From Microbacterium testaceum (GTDB lineage: Bacteria; Actinomycetota; Actinomycetes; Actinomycetales; Microbacteriaceae), in NCBI RefSeq assembly GCF_020781835.1, contig NZ_JAJGNJ010000006.1, positions 209,841 to 273,840 on the forward strand: 64,000 bases of DNA. The letters run 5' to 3'. The position numbers were made by a program, and so were the translations under genes. The notes beneath the pieces were generated by a model. It searched no databases, had not been told where the DNA came from, and saw nothing but the letters and a program-made list of their open reading frames with translations. Below are positions 53,204 through 62,137 of the stretch, piece after piece. Positions within the stretch are counted from its first letter, which is position 1, and each line of letters opens with the position of its first letter.

Positions 53204-53215
53204 GCTCCCGCGAAC

Positions 53216-53254
53216 GACGACGCCGCCCGGGTCAGCGACCGGGGCGGCGTCGTC
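53216..53254. terminator. Bidirectional hairpin terminator
   Basis: A 13-bp stem GACGACGCCGCCC (53216-53228) with 53242-53254 and a 13-nt loop, between the zinc-ribbon gene (+) and the epimerase gene (-). Confidence 0.75.
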
Positions 53255-53259
53255 TCGTC

Positions 53260-54222
53260 TCAGCGGGCGGAGATGGTCCAGCCCACTTCGTGGCTCTCTC
53301 CCGGTGAGAGCGAGATCAGGCCGGTGGAGAAGTCGTAGGCGTCGTCGTTGAACGCGTCGGGGGCGCACGTCATCGGCTCGACGGCGAGCCCTGCGCGGTG
53401 CGCCGGGGATTGCGGCCCTTCGGGTCGGTCCGCGGTGTGGATCTGCACCCATCCGCAGCCACCGTCCCACGTCATGGCCACTCCCGTGCCCGACGGGTCG
53501 GCGACCTCCACGGTCGCTCGACCCTCGGCATCCCGGATCAGGTCCGTGAAGGCATGGTCGATCTCGACCGAGCCCAGCGCACGCGGCGTGCGGAAGTCGA
53601 AGCGCTCGGCGTCGACGGTGACGGATGCCACTCCCACCGGCGAGAGGCGGTCCGGCGTCACTTCGAGCACGGTGTCGGCGGGGAGCTTCAGGGTCCACGC
53701 GTCGAGCCCGGAGGAGCCGGCGACGAGGTAGGGGTGCGGGCCGGTGCCCCACGGCGCAGGCGTCCGCGAGCGGTTGGTGGCGCGCACCGTCTGGGTCAGC
53801 CCGTCGGGACCGAGCCGGTACGTGGTCGACACCTCCACCCACCAGGGATAGCCGCTCTGCGCCGCCACGGTCGCGGTGAGTGTGACCGCCTCGTCGTCCG
53901 CGTCGACGATGTGCCAGTCGGCCCAGCCGAGGAGGCCGTGCAACGCGTGGCCGCGCGTGGGCTCGGTGAGCGCGAGTTCGTGTTCCTCTCCGCCGAAACG
54001 GTGCACGCCGTCGACGACGCGGTTCGGCCACGGCGCGAGCGTCGCCCCCCGGAAGTACGGGCGCACCTCGTCGGCGTCGAACGGGACGACGAGGTCGCGT
54101 CCTTCATAGGTCAAGGATCGGAGGGAGGCGCCCACGCTCGCGATCGCGGCCTCATAGCCGTGGGCGCGCAGGGCGACGGGGGTTCCGGACACGGCGGTCA
54201 CGGACGTTGCGACATCGGTCAT
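53260..54222 (-). CDS. Aldose 1-epimerase family protein
   Basis: 320 aa, galactose-mutarotase-like beta-sandwich. Family landmarks are RGHALHGLLGW (first catalytic-type His), TGPHPYLV (second His) and a C-terminal Glu in AVEPMTCAPDAFN. It interconverts anomers of hexoses; the actual sugar is unknown. GATAAT lies 6 nt before the ATG, so it is probably leaderless. It is the only gene of its transcript; the CsbD gene upstream ends at a hairpin. Confidence 0.88.
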   Translation of the reverse strand: MTDVATSVTAVSGTPVALRAHGYEAAIASVGASLRSLTYEGRDLVVPFDADEVRPYFRGATLAPWPNRVVDGVHRFGGEEHELALTEPTRGHALHGLLGWADWHIVDADDEAVTLTATVAAQSGYPWWVEVSTTYRLGPDGLTQTVRATNRSRTPAPWGTGPHPYLVAGSSGLDAWTLKLPADTVLEVTPDRLSPVGVASVTVDAERFDFRTPRALGSVEIDHAFTDLIRDAEGRATVEVADPSGTGVAMTWDGGCGWVQIHTADRPEGPQSPAHRAGLAVEPMTCAPDAFNDDAYDFSTGLISLSPGESHEVGWTISAR

Positions 54223-54257
54223 CCGGCCATTATCCCGATCCCCGCCGGCGGAAACGA

Positions 54258-54290
54258 CGAGCGCCCCGACCGGCGTGGTCGGGGCGCTCG
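54258..54290. terminator. Hairpin terminator of the csbD-like gene
   Basis: A perfect 14-bp stem (54258-54271 with 54277-54290, GAGCGCCCCGACC core) and a 5-nt loop, 9 bp past the CsbD stop on the minus strand. Confidence 0.75.
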
Positions 54291-54299
54291 GAGGGCGGC

Positions 54300-54470
54300 T
54301 TACTTGAAGGCGTCCTTGACGTTCTCGCCGGCCTGCTTGACGTTGGCCTTGCTCTGGTCGGCGTGTCCCTCGGCTTCGAGGCGCTCGTTGTCGGTCGTCT
54401 TGCCGGCCGCCTCCTTCGCCTTTCCGGTGAGGTTTTCAGCGGCGTTCTTGATCTTGTCGTCGAGTCCCAT
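54300..54470 (-). CDS. CsbD-family stress protein
   Basis: 56 aa, beginning MGLDDKIKNAAENLTGKAKEA and repeating short Gly/Lys/Ala helices (GHADQSKANVKQAGENVKDAF), as in CsbD. These small hydrophilic proteins are made under general stress in many bacteria; their mechanism is unknown. GGAAG lies 5 nt before the ATG. It stops with TAA, the only TAA seen among the clear genes of this stretch. Confidence 0.9.
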   Translation of the reverse strand: MGLDDKIKNAAENLTGKAKEAAGKTTDNERLEAEGHADQSKANVKQAGENVKDAFK

Positions 54471-54613
54471 GTCGACTTCCTTCCGCTTGGTGAGCCGGGT
54501 ATCTCCCGATTCCCCTCACGGTAGGCGGGACCCGCCGGCACGCGAGGGGGCTTGAAATTCGCCGGTACGTGAGGAAGAAGTCGCGAGGGGTTAGGTTCGA
54601 CGAGGGGGACGAC

Positions 54614-55942
54614 ATGGGGGAAACGCACGAGCGCTCGGACGAGCTTGCCGCATTCGCCGATCTGCTCGACGACGCGCCCGCGGCATCCGGGTCCGGTCGG
54701 GCCGGTCGCATCGCACTGCTCGTCGTGCTGGTGACGGTGCTCGTCGTTCTCACCAGCGGCGGCGGGTATGTGTGGTGGGCGTCCACCGCTCCGCTGGGTC
54801 CGCCGACGCTCACGACCCAACCTCCCCCGGTCGCGGCGGGCACGGCCGCGACCGTACGCCTCCCCCCGTCAGGATCGATGCGCGTGAGCGTCGCCGGCGG
54901 CGAAGCGTACCTCGGGGCGGACGTCGACGGCGCATGGGCCACCTCCGGCGGCGACGACCCGCGTCCGATCGCGAGCATCGCGAAGCTGGTCACCGCGCTC
55001 GTGGTGCTCGACCGGCATCCTCTCGACGGCGCGTCCGACCCCGGTCCCACCCTGGCGTTCACCGAGGCCGACACCGACCTCTACGACCAGTTCTACGTGC
55101 GCGGCGCGACGATCGCTCGCATGCCCGACGGATCGCGGCTCTCCCTGCACGACGCCCTCGCCACGATGCTCCTCCCCTCCGCGAGCAACTACGCCGTCGC
55201 GGTCGCGCGCTGGGCATACGGCTCGGAGGGCGCGTACGTCGACGCGGCTCGCTCGTGGCTCGCCGCCAACGGCCTCACCTCGACGAGGATCGTGGATGCC
55301 ACCGGCATCGACGAGCGCAACACGTCGACGCCGCGCGACCTCGTCGCCCTCGGCAAGATCGCCGAGGCGAACCCCGCCCTGGCAGCGATCGTGGCGATGC
55401 CCTCGATCTCGCTGCCGGACGGCCCGGGCTACGTCACGAACACGAACGACCTTCTCGGCATCGAGGGCGTCCGCGGCCTCAAGACGGGGAACCTCGGTGA
55501 GGGCACGTTCAACCTGCTTTTCAGCTCGCTCCTGGATGTGGGCATCGGTGCGCCGCTGCAGATCACGGGCGTCCGCCTCGGCGGCCAGACGCACGACAGC
55601 ACGGACCAGGACGTGCGCGCCTTCCTGCAGAGCATCCGCGCCGGGTTCCACGAGGTAGAGGTCGGAACCGCCCTGGACACGGTCGGAGAGATCACCACCG
55701 CGTGGGGCTCGCGCGCCGAGATCGTCCTGGCACGGAGCGCGTCGCTGATGACGTGGTCCGACACCCCCGTGACCGCGACGCTCGACGTCCGCACGCCCGA
55801 GACCTACGCCGACGGGGAGACGGTCGGCACCGTCACCTGGACCGCGGGCCCGAACACCGCCTCCGCCGAGGTGGCCATCTCGGGCGCTCTCGAGGAGCCG
55901 ACCCTGTGGTGGCGCCTGACGCATCCGGGCGAGCTCGGCTGA
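54614..55942 (+). CDS. D-alanyl-D-alanine carboxypeptidase-like protein
   Basis: 442 aa. One membrane helix at about residues 38-58 (ALLVVLVTVLVVLTSGGGYVWW) leaves the rest outside. The penicillin-binding motifs appear in order: SIAK (SxxK), SASNYAV (SxN) and GLKTGNLGEG (KTG). It trims pentapeptides of peptidoglycan. The C-terminal 120 residues form a beta-rich domain of DacA type. I chose the ATG at 54614 with GAGGGGG 6 nt upstream; a GTG at 54569 adds 15 codons without a ribosome site. Confidence 0.9.
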   Translation: MGETHERSDELAAFADLLDDAPAASGSGRAGRIALLVVLVTVLVVLTSGGGYVWWASTAPLGPPTLTTQPPPVAAGTAATVRLPPSGSMRVSVAGGEAYLGADVDGAWATSGGDDPRPIASIAKLVTALVVLDRHPLDGASDPGPTLAFTEADTDLYDQFYVRGATIARMPDGSRLSLHDALATMLLPSASNYAVAVARWAYGSEGAYVDAARSWLAANGLTSTRIVDATGIDERNTSTPRDLVALGKIAEANPALAAIVAMPSISLPDGPGYVTNTNDLLGIEGVRGLKTGNLGEGTFNLLFSSLLDVGIGAPLQITGVRLGGQTHDSTDQDVRAFLQSIRAGFHEVEVGTALDTVGEITTAWGSRAEIVLARSASLMTWSDTPVTATLDVRTPETYADGETVGTVTWTAGPNTASAEVAISGALEEPTLWWRLTHPGELG

Positions 55943-55981
55943 TTCGCGGGTCGTGCACCCGCTCTCGAACGCGGACTGCAG

Positions 55982-57058
<1,077 letters not shown>

Positions 57059-57067
57059 CCGCCGAGC

Positions 57068-57304
57068 TTACCCGGCGCGGCGCGCCTGCTCGGCTCGCGC
57101 GCGCTCGCGACGTCGCCGCAACCGTCGCACCAGCATGGGCCGCGCTTCGAGCGCCTCGCGCGTCTCGATGGCGCGGTTCAGGATCTGGAAGTAGCGCGCC
57201 GGCGTCACGTTGAACCTCGCACGGATGGCCTCGTCCTTCCGCCCGGACCAGCGGGGCCACTGCTCCTCGAAGTCGAGCATCTCCACTATCTCGTCGCTCG
57301 TCAT
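57068..57304 (-). CDS. DUF3263-like small helix-turn-helix protein
   Basis: 78 aa. MTSDEIVEMLDFEEQWPRWSG and FNVTPARYFQILNRAIETREAL match the small actinobacterial DUF3263 family, which has a possible helix-turn-helix around residues 30-50; the last 20 residues are Arg-rich. A CAGACT hexamer is 6 nt before the ATG. It lies 9 bp upstream of ychF, which has its own promoter-like hexamer. Role unknown. Confidence 0.8.
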   Translation of the reverse strand: MTSDEIVEMLDFEEQWPRWSGRKDEAIRARFNVTPARYFQILNRAIETREALEARPMLVRRLRRRRERARAEQARRAG

Positions 57305-57427
57305 GTGGAAAGTCTGCGCTGGGCATCCGACATCCCCGCTACGCTCCCCCCGCGCGCCCCTGCCGCCGACGTCTGCCGGGTGCACATGATCCCCCACCAG
57401 CGGCGGCACGCGCCTCGGTGACGCACG

Positions 57428-57468
57428 AAACACCCCTCCCAGCACCAAGGGTGCGAGGAGGGGCGTTT
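57428..57468. terminator. Two-part hairpin terminator
   Basis: Outer arms AAACACCCCTCC (57428-57439) and GGAGGGGCGTTT (57457-57468), one mismatch, enclose a perfect inner stem GCACC-AAG-GGTGC (57442-57454). The sequence reads ACGAAACACCCC on its left side, like the terminators at 58789 and 59128. No gene ends next to it on the plus strand; it may end a minus-strand phage transcript or mark the left border. The rest of 57305-57527 holds nothing I can name. Confidence 0.6.
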
Positions 57469-57527
57469 CATCGTGTCGGTGCGGGGACGTAGCCTGTGCT
57501 GTGGCCGGGGAAGGGGGACCGGTCTAG

Positions 57528-57842
57528 GTGGGAACGAACAGACGCTACGCCGACGCCGTCGACCGGCGCATGAACGAGAAGGCGCTCGTCACGATCGCGA
57601 GGGGCGCGCAGCTGCAAACGCTCACGCCGGGTGAGCTCCGTCTCAACGAGGTGCCGCTGACCGTCGACCCGAAGCAGCGTCGCAAGGTCAAGGCGTGGGT
57701 GCGGTTCGGTGACGTGCCCGTCCGCGTCGACGCTGTCGCCGCCCGGTGGACGCCCGACGCGATCGGCATCGTGTTCCACATCGACGACACCGAGTACCGG
57801 TGCTGGGTGTGGGTCGGCGCCGTCGACGAACAGGCCCCGTGA
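57528..57842 (+). CDS. Conserved hypothetical, basic 104-aa protein
   Basis: 104 aa, MGTNRRYADAVDRRMNEKAL, then a short beta-rich part (KVKAWVRFGDVPVRVDAVAARW and YRCWVWVGAV). I know similar short proteins from Microbacterium genomes and phages, but with no known function. The GTG at 57528 has an AAGGGGG site 11 nt upstream, rather far. It is the first plus-strand gene of the island and faces a terminator on its left. Confidence 0.65.
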   Translation: MGTNRRYADAVDRRMNEKALVTIARGAQLQTLTPGELRLNEVPLTVDPKQRRKVKAWVRFGDVPVRVDAVAARWTPDAIGIVFHIDDTEYRCWVWVGAVDEQAP

Positions 57843-57938
57843 CGACATGAGCCCGCGACGAGGTCCGCGACATCGAAGCCGCCGACCGCCCTCTCGACGG
57901 TCGTAGTCGTTGGCCAGCGTCGGATCTATCCTGGTCTC

Positions 57939-58226
57939 ATGCGAGAGATCGGAGCTTCCGCCGCAACGGCGGCCGCCCTGCTCGCGATGTTCCATGCCTT
58001 CTTCGTGCCGTCGATGTGGACCGCGCTGGCTGCTGCCCTTGCAGGCGTCGCGTCCATCGTCGCCTTGCTGGTGGCGCACCGGACCGATGCTCGCCGCCGA
58101 CGCGTCGAGGAGAGCCGCGCGCGTCTTATCGAGGCGCGTCTGGTTGCGGCCCGGGACTTGGCTTTGGCCGCAGAATCTCGGGCGGCACGTCTTGAAGCTG
58201 CGGTTGATGCGATTCGTCGAACATAG
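57939..58226 (+). CDS. Small membrane protein with two helices and a coiled coil
   Basis: 95 aa. Two hydrophobic helices lie at about residues 7-24 and 27-47, and the remaining half is a charged coiled coil (RRRRVEESRARLIEARLVAARDLALAAE). The layout would fit a small holin-like or membrane-anchor protein. TATCCT stands 6 nt before the ATG, so it has its own leaderless promoter. Its 3' part overlaps the convergent gene by 101 bp. Weak evidence for function. Confidence 0.55.
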   Translation: MREIGASAATAAALLAMFHAFFVPSMWTALAAALAGVASIVALLVAHRTDARRRRVEESRARLIEARLVAARDLALAAESRAARLEAAVDAIRRT

Positions 58227-58749
58227 TCGCACCCCACTCCCACACATCCCCCACGAAGGACGCAGCCCCACCAATTGTTGCTAGTACGCCGGCCGCGAGC
58301 CATGTTCCGTACAGGAACTTGGCGAGCCAGCGACGCGGCTTCTTCTTCTGCGCGTCACGGATCTCGGTGAGCAGGCTCTGAACAAGCTCCGCCTGCCGCG
58401 CGTTCTCACGCCGAAGCTGCGAAACCTCGGCCTCCACAGCGTCAAGCTTGCGATCGAGCAGCCCGTACGCGCGGGCGTCGCTGTATTTGGGATCGATCAA
58501 TGCCCGCGCCGAGTCCAGCAGCGGCTTCTGAATGAGATCCAGCGCCTGCCGAGACCACTCCGGTGCGGAGAGCACCGTCACAACGCCCTCGCTGATGTCG
58601 AAGGTTCCGTCGATCGTTCGGGCTGGGCGCCCGCACCTCGGGCACGACTCCCCACTCCCGCTCATAGTGAGCCGTCGCGCATTCTGAAACGGATATGCGA
58701 TGCTCTCGAAGGGGCCGCAGTTTGGGCAAACGGACACCAGCGGAGACAT
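58126..58749 (-). CDS. Zinc-ribbon, coiled-coil membrane protein
   Basis: 207 aa. SVCPNCGPF and SCPRCGRPA at the N-terminus form a zinc ribbon; the middle has a coiled coil (LDRKLDAVEAEVSQLRREN), then a membrane helix (about residues 150-168, FLYGTWLAAGVLATIGG) and a Pro-rich tail. TATGCT lies 7 nt before the ATG at 58749; an ATG at 58761 is an alternative start. It is convergent with the small membrane protein, overlapping 101 bp. Unknown function. Confidence 0.65.
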   Translation of the reverse strand: MSPLVSVCPNCGPFESIAYPFQNARRLTMSGSGESCPRCGRPARTIDGTFDISEGVVTVLSAPEWSRQALDLIQKPLLDSARALIDPKYSDARAYGLLDRKLDAVEAEVSQLRRENARQAELVQSLLTEIRDAQKKKPRRWLAKFLYGTWLAAGVLATIGGAASFVGDVWEWGATMFDESHQPQLQDVPPEILRPKPSPGPQPDAPR

Positions 58750-58788
58750 GAGCCAGAGCATATCGGCGCGGCTGCTCGACTCGAAACA

Positions 58789-58824
58789 CCCCCGGCGTCA
58801 CCTCTTTAGGAGGGATGCCGGGGG
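58789..58824 (-). terminator. Hairpin terminator in the island
   Basis: Stem CCCCCGGC (58789-58796) with 58817-58824 and a 20-nt loop, 14 bp past the stop of the 68-aa gene. On the minus strand the stem is followed by GTGTTTCG, like the terminators at 57428 and 59128. Confidence 0.55.
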
Positions 58825-58838
58825 CGTTGAGTGTCAGG

Positions 58839-59045
58839 TCATCCGGCGCGACCGTGAGTGTGAGAGTCGGTTTCGCGGTAGACCTGACCAGCGCGGATGT
58901 CGGGGATGCGTTCATCCCCGACGGTCGCGCTGGCCAGCGTGAGGGTTCGAAGGTCTGCGCCGTAGAACAGCATCTCTCCGAGTTCGCGTTCACGGTCGGT
59001 GAGGCCGGGGATGTTCTGCCAGGTGATGGGCTCGAGTTCGGGCAT
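58839..59045 (-). CDS. Small unknown protein, 68 aa
   Basis: MPELEPITWQNIPGLTDREREL starts a soluble 68-residue protein without Cys. I recognise no family. It lies between two terminators of the same kind, downstream of the tail-fibre gene, so it is probably a separate small transcript or read-through. No ribosome site is clear at the ATG. Low confidence. Confidence 0.45.
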   Translation of the reverse strand: MPELEPITWQNIPGLTDRERELGEMLFYGADLRTLTLASATVGDERIPDIRAGQVYRETDSHTHGRAG

Positions 59046-59127
59046 TGTGAGCTGCGCTCGTTCCTTGCCCCGCGATCAGGGTGCATCGCGCTGCGTGAAG
59101 TCCTTGAGGGGGTTGACAACGACGAAA

Positions 59128-59185
59128 CACCCCCGATGCCCGCCCCCACCCCCACAACAGGGGAAGGGAACAAGCATCGGGGGTG
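59128..59185 (-). terminator. Long hairpin terminator after the tail-fibre gene
   Basis: A perfect 12-bp stem CACCCCCGATGC (59128-59139) with 59174-59185, loop 34 nt, 36 bp past the stop of the 733-aa gene. On the minus strand TTTCG follows the stem. Confidence 0.65.
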
Positions 59186-59221
59186 AACGAAAAGGGTCAG
59201 GCGTCCCGTTCTGGCTAAGGG

Positions 59222-61423
59222 TCAGGTCGCTGCGCGTTCGTACCGGCCGGTGAGGGTGAGCGAGTCGCCAGCCGACCACGCCCACGGGATTGCCGCACCG
59301 ACCTGCGAAGACGCGACCACCGCCTCGCACACGAAACGCAGCCGCCCACTGTTCGACGTGGATGCGTAGATCGCTACCATGCGGGTCGTGTTCGCGCTGC
59401 TGTCGTAGATCCACCCGCTCCCGACCGCGACGGTCTGCGCGGTGAGTCCGTGCGCGATGGCAGCGGGGCATCCCAGCTCGAACACACCGTCGCCGGCCGT
59501 CGCCCCCGTGCCGAAAATGATGCGGCACGAGAACTCGACCGCGTAGCTATCCGCCCGGTATCGGCCGTACTGCGTTGCTCCCGTCCCGAGCGACGGGTTC
59601 GTAACCGAAGCGAACAGAGTTGGCGTGAACGAGGCCCACGAGCTGTACCCGGCCTGCACTATTGGACGGTTGACGGTGACGACGTCCTGGTATGTCTGGC
59701 CGAACACGGTTACGTTCGTCAGATCCCCGGCGTAATCGGTCCTCCACCGCTTAGTTGACGAGGCCCGCACTACCGGGCCGTGCAGCGAAACCCGCGCCCC
59801 AGCCTCAAAGTAGAAAGCGTCAGCGGAGTTGTCGGTTCCCTCACCGTCTGGGTTGAGGAACGCGGAACACGCGATCGCCTTGGTAGCGGTTGCGTTGGCG
59901 GTGAAGTAGTAACCCGCGCCGCCGTTCTTCACGCCGTCCGCGTAGCAGTCGATCAGCTTCGTCGCCGGAGCGTTGATGTAGAACGAGTTGGTCGGCATGA
60001 GACCCGTGGCGTACCCGTTCTGCGGCGTCGAGGCGAAACCCCACGGGTGCACGCCATCGACAGTGTGCGCCGCCCCGTCTATCCGAACCTGGATGTCCTG
60101 GCCGACGATGATCATGCCCTTGCGGATACCAACCGTGCAGTCGGTCGCGTTGCGGATCCAGACGCCGACGCTTCCTGCGGGCACGGCCTGGTTGTTGGGG
60201 CGAACCATGAACACCGGGCCGATGAACCCCTCGAAGGACGCGCCCGTGGCGGCGGGGTCTCCGAAGATGATGCCGTGCATGGCGCAGTTGCGGACCTGCT
60301 TCACGTCGATGGTGAAGTGTGCCGCCCACCGTGCGTAGATCGCGGCCTGGGCGAGGTTGTTGCAATCCCAGATTCCCCCGTAGATTCCGACGCCTTGATA
60401 CCGCTTGGTGATGTCGGTGTCGATCAGGTGGGACATAGCCGCGGTTGCCTTGATGATCGCCCGGTCATCAACATGGAGGGTCACGCCGTCAGGGAGTCGC
60501 AGTGGTGCGGTGATGCTCCACACGCCCGCGGGCACCACGACGGTCGCCTTGACCGGTCCCACATCGCCCGCCGCGATGTATGACCCGTACTTCGGTTCGG
60601 TGGCGATCTGGTGCGCTGCGTCCAGAGCGGCTTGAATTCCGGTCTCGGGTGTGGCGTAGACCGACTCACCGATCGAAGCGAACGCTCCCGATAGCGCTTC
60701 GGGTGTGAGCCGTTCAGGGACTTCCGCTTCGGGTTGGCGACCGTCGGCGTCGAGGCTTCCGGTTCCGTTCGGCTTACCCTTCGCGATGCTGGCCGCGGCG
60801 TCTTCCGCTGCCTGTCGCGCCGTGTTCGCTTCGTTCGCGGAGGTGGATGCCTGCCCTGCCGAGGTTGACGCACTGGTGGCCGAGTTGCCTGCCTGTGTGG
60901 CGGAGTCGGCTGCAGCGCCAGCGGAGGATGCTGCTTGACCGGCCGATGTCGATGCAGCACCAGCGGAACCTGCTGCGGCATTGGCGAACACCTGCGCGTC
61001 CCCGGCCGCACCGAGGGTTTCGTCGCGGAGGGTTTCGACTTCCCCGATCGCGGCTTCCCACGCGGCCACCACATCCGGTGTCGGTTCGAACGACTCCGGA
61101 CTCACCCGTACCAGGTCACCGAACGCGACCGGACCCGACGTCGGGACGAGCGTGTACCGGGTGGGGAGCTTCAGCGACCCCGACCGCATCGACACGTCCC
61201 ACCGGTAACAGAAAGTCCCATCCGTCGGCACCAGGTCGATCGCCTGCCCCGGGGTGTCACCCTGGACGATGACCTCGTTGCGGGGTGAGAACACGACCGC
61301 GGCACCATCCACAGTCGCGGCAGGACGCGTGCCAGCCCACCCCTGCACCCGCACGGTAGCGACAGCATCCACGGGGACGTCACCGAACTCCCGCGCCACC
61401 GCCGACAAATCAATCCGAGTCAT
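59222..61423 (-). CDS. Phage tail-fibre-like protein with beta-helix domain
   Basis: 733 aa. A short N-terminal head-joining part (about 1-120) is followed by a Ser/Ala-rich linker (about 145-215, repeating SAGQA, ATSAS and similar) that could form a trimeric coiled coil, then a pectate-lyase-like right-handed beta-helix (about 240-560) with short repeating turns, and a C-terminal beta domain (about 600-733). This is the layout of adhesins or depolymerases of tailed phages. GGGAGGG precedes the ATG by 5 nt. No catalytic residue can be assigned. It is the last of three tail-fibre genes in the transcript. Confidence 0.75.
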   Translation of the reverse strand: MTRIDLSAVAREFGDVPVDAVATVRVQGWAGTRPAATVDGAAVVFSPRNEVIVQGDTPGQAIDLVPTDGTFCYRWDVSMRSGSLKLPTRYTLVPTSGPVAFGDLVRVSPESFEPTPDVVAAWEAAIGEVETLRDETLGAAGDAQVFANAAAGSAGAASTSAGQAASSAGAAADSATQAGNSATSASTSAGQASTSANEANTARQAAEDAAASIAKGKPNGTGSLDADGRQPEAEVPERLTPEALSGAFASIGESVYATPETGIQAALDAAHQIATEPKYGSYIAAGDVGPVKATVVVPAGVWSITAPLRLPDGVTLHVDDRAIIKATAAMSHLIDTDITKRYQGVGIYGGIWDCNNLAQAAIYARWAAHFTIDVKQVRNCAMHGIIFGDPAATGASFEGFIGPVFMVRPNNQAVPAGSVGVWIRNATDCTVGIRKGMIIVGQDIQVRIDGAAHTVDGVHPWGFASTPQNGYATGLMPTNSFYINAPATKLIDCYADGVKNGGAGYYFTANATATKAIACSAFLNPDGEGTDNSADAFYFEAGARVSLHGPVVRASSTKRWRTDYAGDLTNVTVFGQTYQDVVTVNRPIVQAGYSSWASFTPTLFASVTNPSLGTGATQYGRYRADSYAVEFSCRIIFGTGATAGDGVFELGCPAAIAHGLTAQTVAVGSGWIYDSSANTTRMVAIYASTSNSGRLRFVCEAVVASSQVGAAIPWAWSAGDSLTLTGRYERAAT

Positions 61424-61445
61424 CGGAACCCTCCCTCACCGCGGG

Positions 61446-62123
61446 TCACGCGATGATCGCCTGCCGCACCTCGAAGCTGTCGAACGACGCCGACGACGTC
61501 GAACCATTCCGCGGCGACCGCAACCCCGCATACAGAGTCGAGGCGCCCGAGATGACCGCGAGGAACTCGTCCGGGATCGTCACAGGGAACGACTGCACCG
61601 CCCCACCATCCGGCTGGACCGCGATCGTCGCGACGTTCCCGATCACCTGCAGGGTGATGGTGTCGAGCGCCTCCTCGACGATGTTCGTGTCGAAGAGGGT
61701 GACGGGGGCATTCGCGATCACACGCTGCAACCGCCACCCGGTCGTACCTCCTGTGTGCACGAGACGCAGATGGTTACCCGCGTCGAGGTACAGGGCAACG
61801 ATCCCGGCGCCGTTGGTCGTCGCCGACGTGGAACCTTCCGCGGCGAGCCGCGCGGTCACGACGACATCGACCGAAGGCTGCTCGACCCGAGTGATGTACT
61901 GCGTCGTGGACGCCGGCGTGGCCGACGCACGCGCCGCCCCACCGTCTTTGATCCACGCGCCGGTGGCGACGTCCTGCCACGCCCGGACCGTGTTCCCGTC
62001 CGCCGCGTCCGTCAGCGGACCCGTCGCACCAGTGAAGTAGTCCCGGATGATCGGCGTCACCAACGGCAGGGCCCGCGGGTTCGTCACCGCCGTGGGAAGG
62101 TTTTGCACAATCGCAGTGGGCAT
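61446..62123 (-). CDS. Phage-type protein, possible lectin-like (concanavalin fold) domain
   Basis: 225 aa. MPTAIVQNLPTAVTNPRALPLV then a region with WQDVATGAWIKDGGAARASA, LRLVHTGGTTGWRLQRV and NVATIAVQPDGG that resembles the beta-sandwich surface proteins of phages; this is a general impression, not a family match. AGGGAGA lies 8 nt before the ATG. It lies between two beta-helix proteins in the same order, so it could be a fibre tip or chaperone. Confidence 0.55.
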   Translation of the reverse strand: MPTAIVQNLPTAVTNPRALPLVTPIIRDYFTGATGPLTDAADGNTVRAWQDVATGAWIKDGGAARASATPASTTQYITRVEQPSVDVVVTARLAAEGSTSATTNGAGIVALYLDAGNHLRLVHTGGTTGWRLQRVIANAPVTLFDTNIVEEALDTITLQVIGNVATIAVQPDGGAVQSFPVTIPDEFLAVISGASTLYAGLRSPRNGSTSSASFDSFEVRQAIIA

Positions 62124-62137
62124 ATCGGTTCTCCCTC

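Noticed and set aside
57305..57527. tRNA gene or attachment site at the left border of the phage-like region
   Set aside because: I found no cloverleaf or direct repeat there; the right border is outside the window, so an att pair cannot be tested.
58815..59186. 123-codon plus-strand frame opposite the 68-aa island gene
   Set aside because: No promoter hexamer or ribosome site, and it crosses the terminator at 59128-59185.
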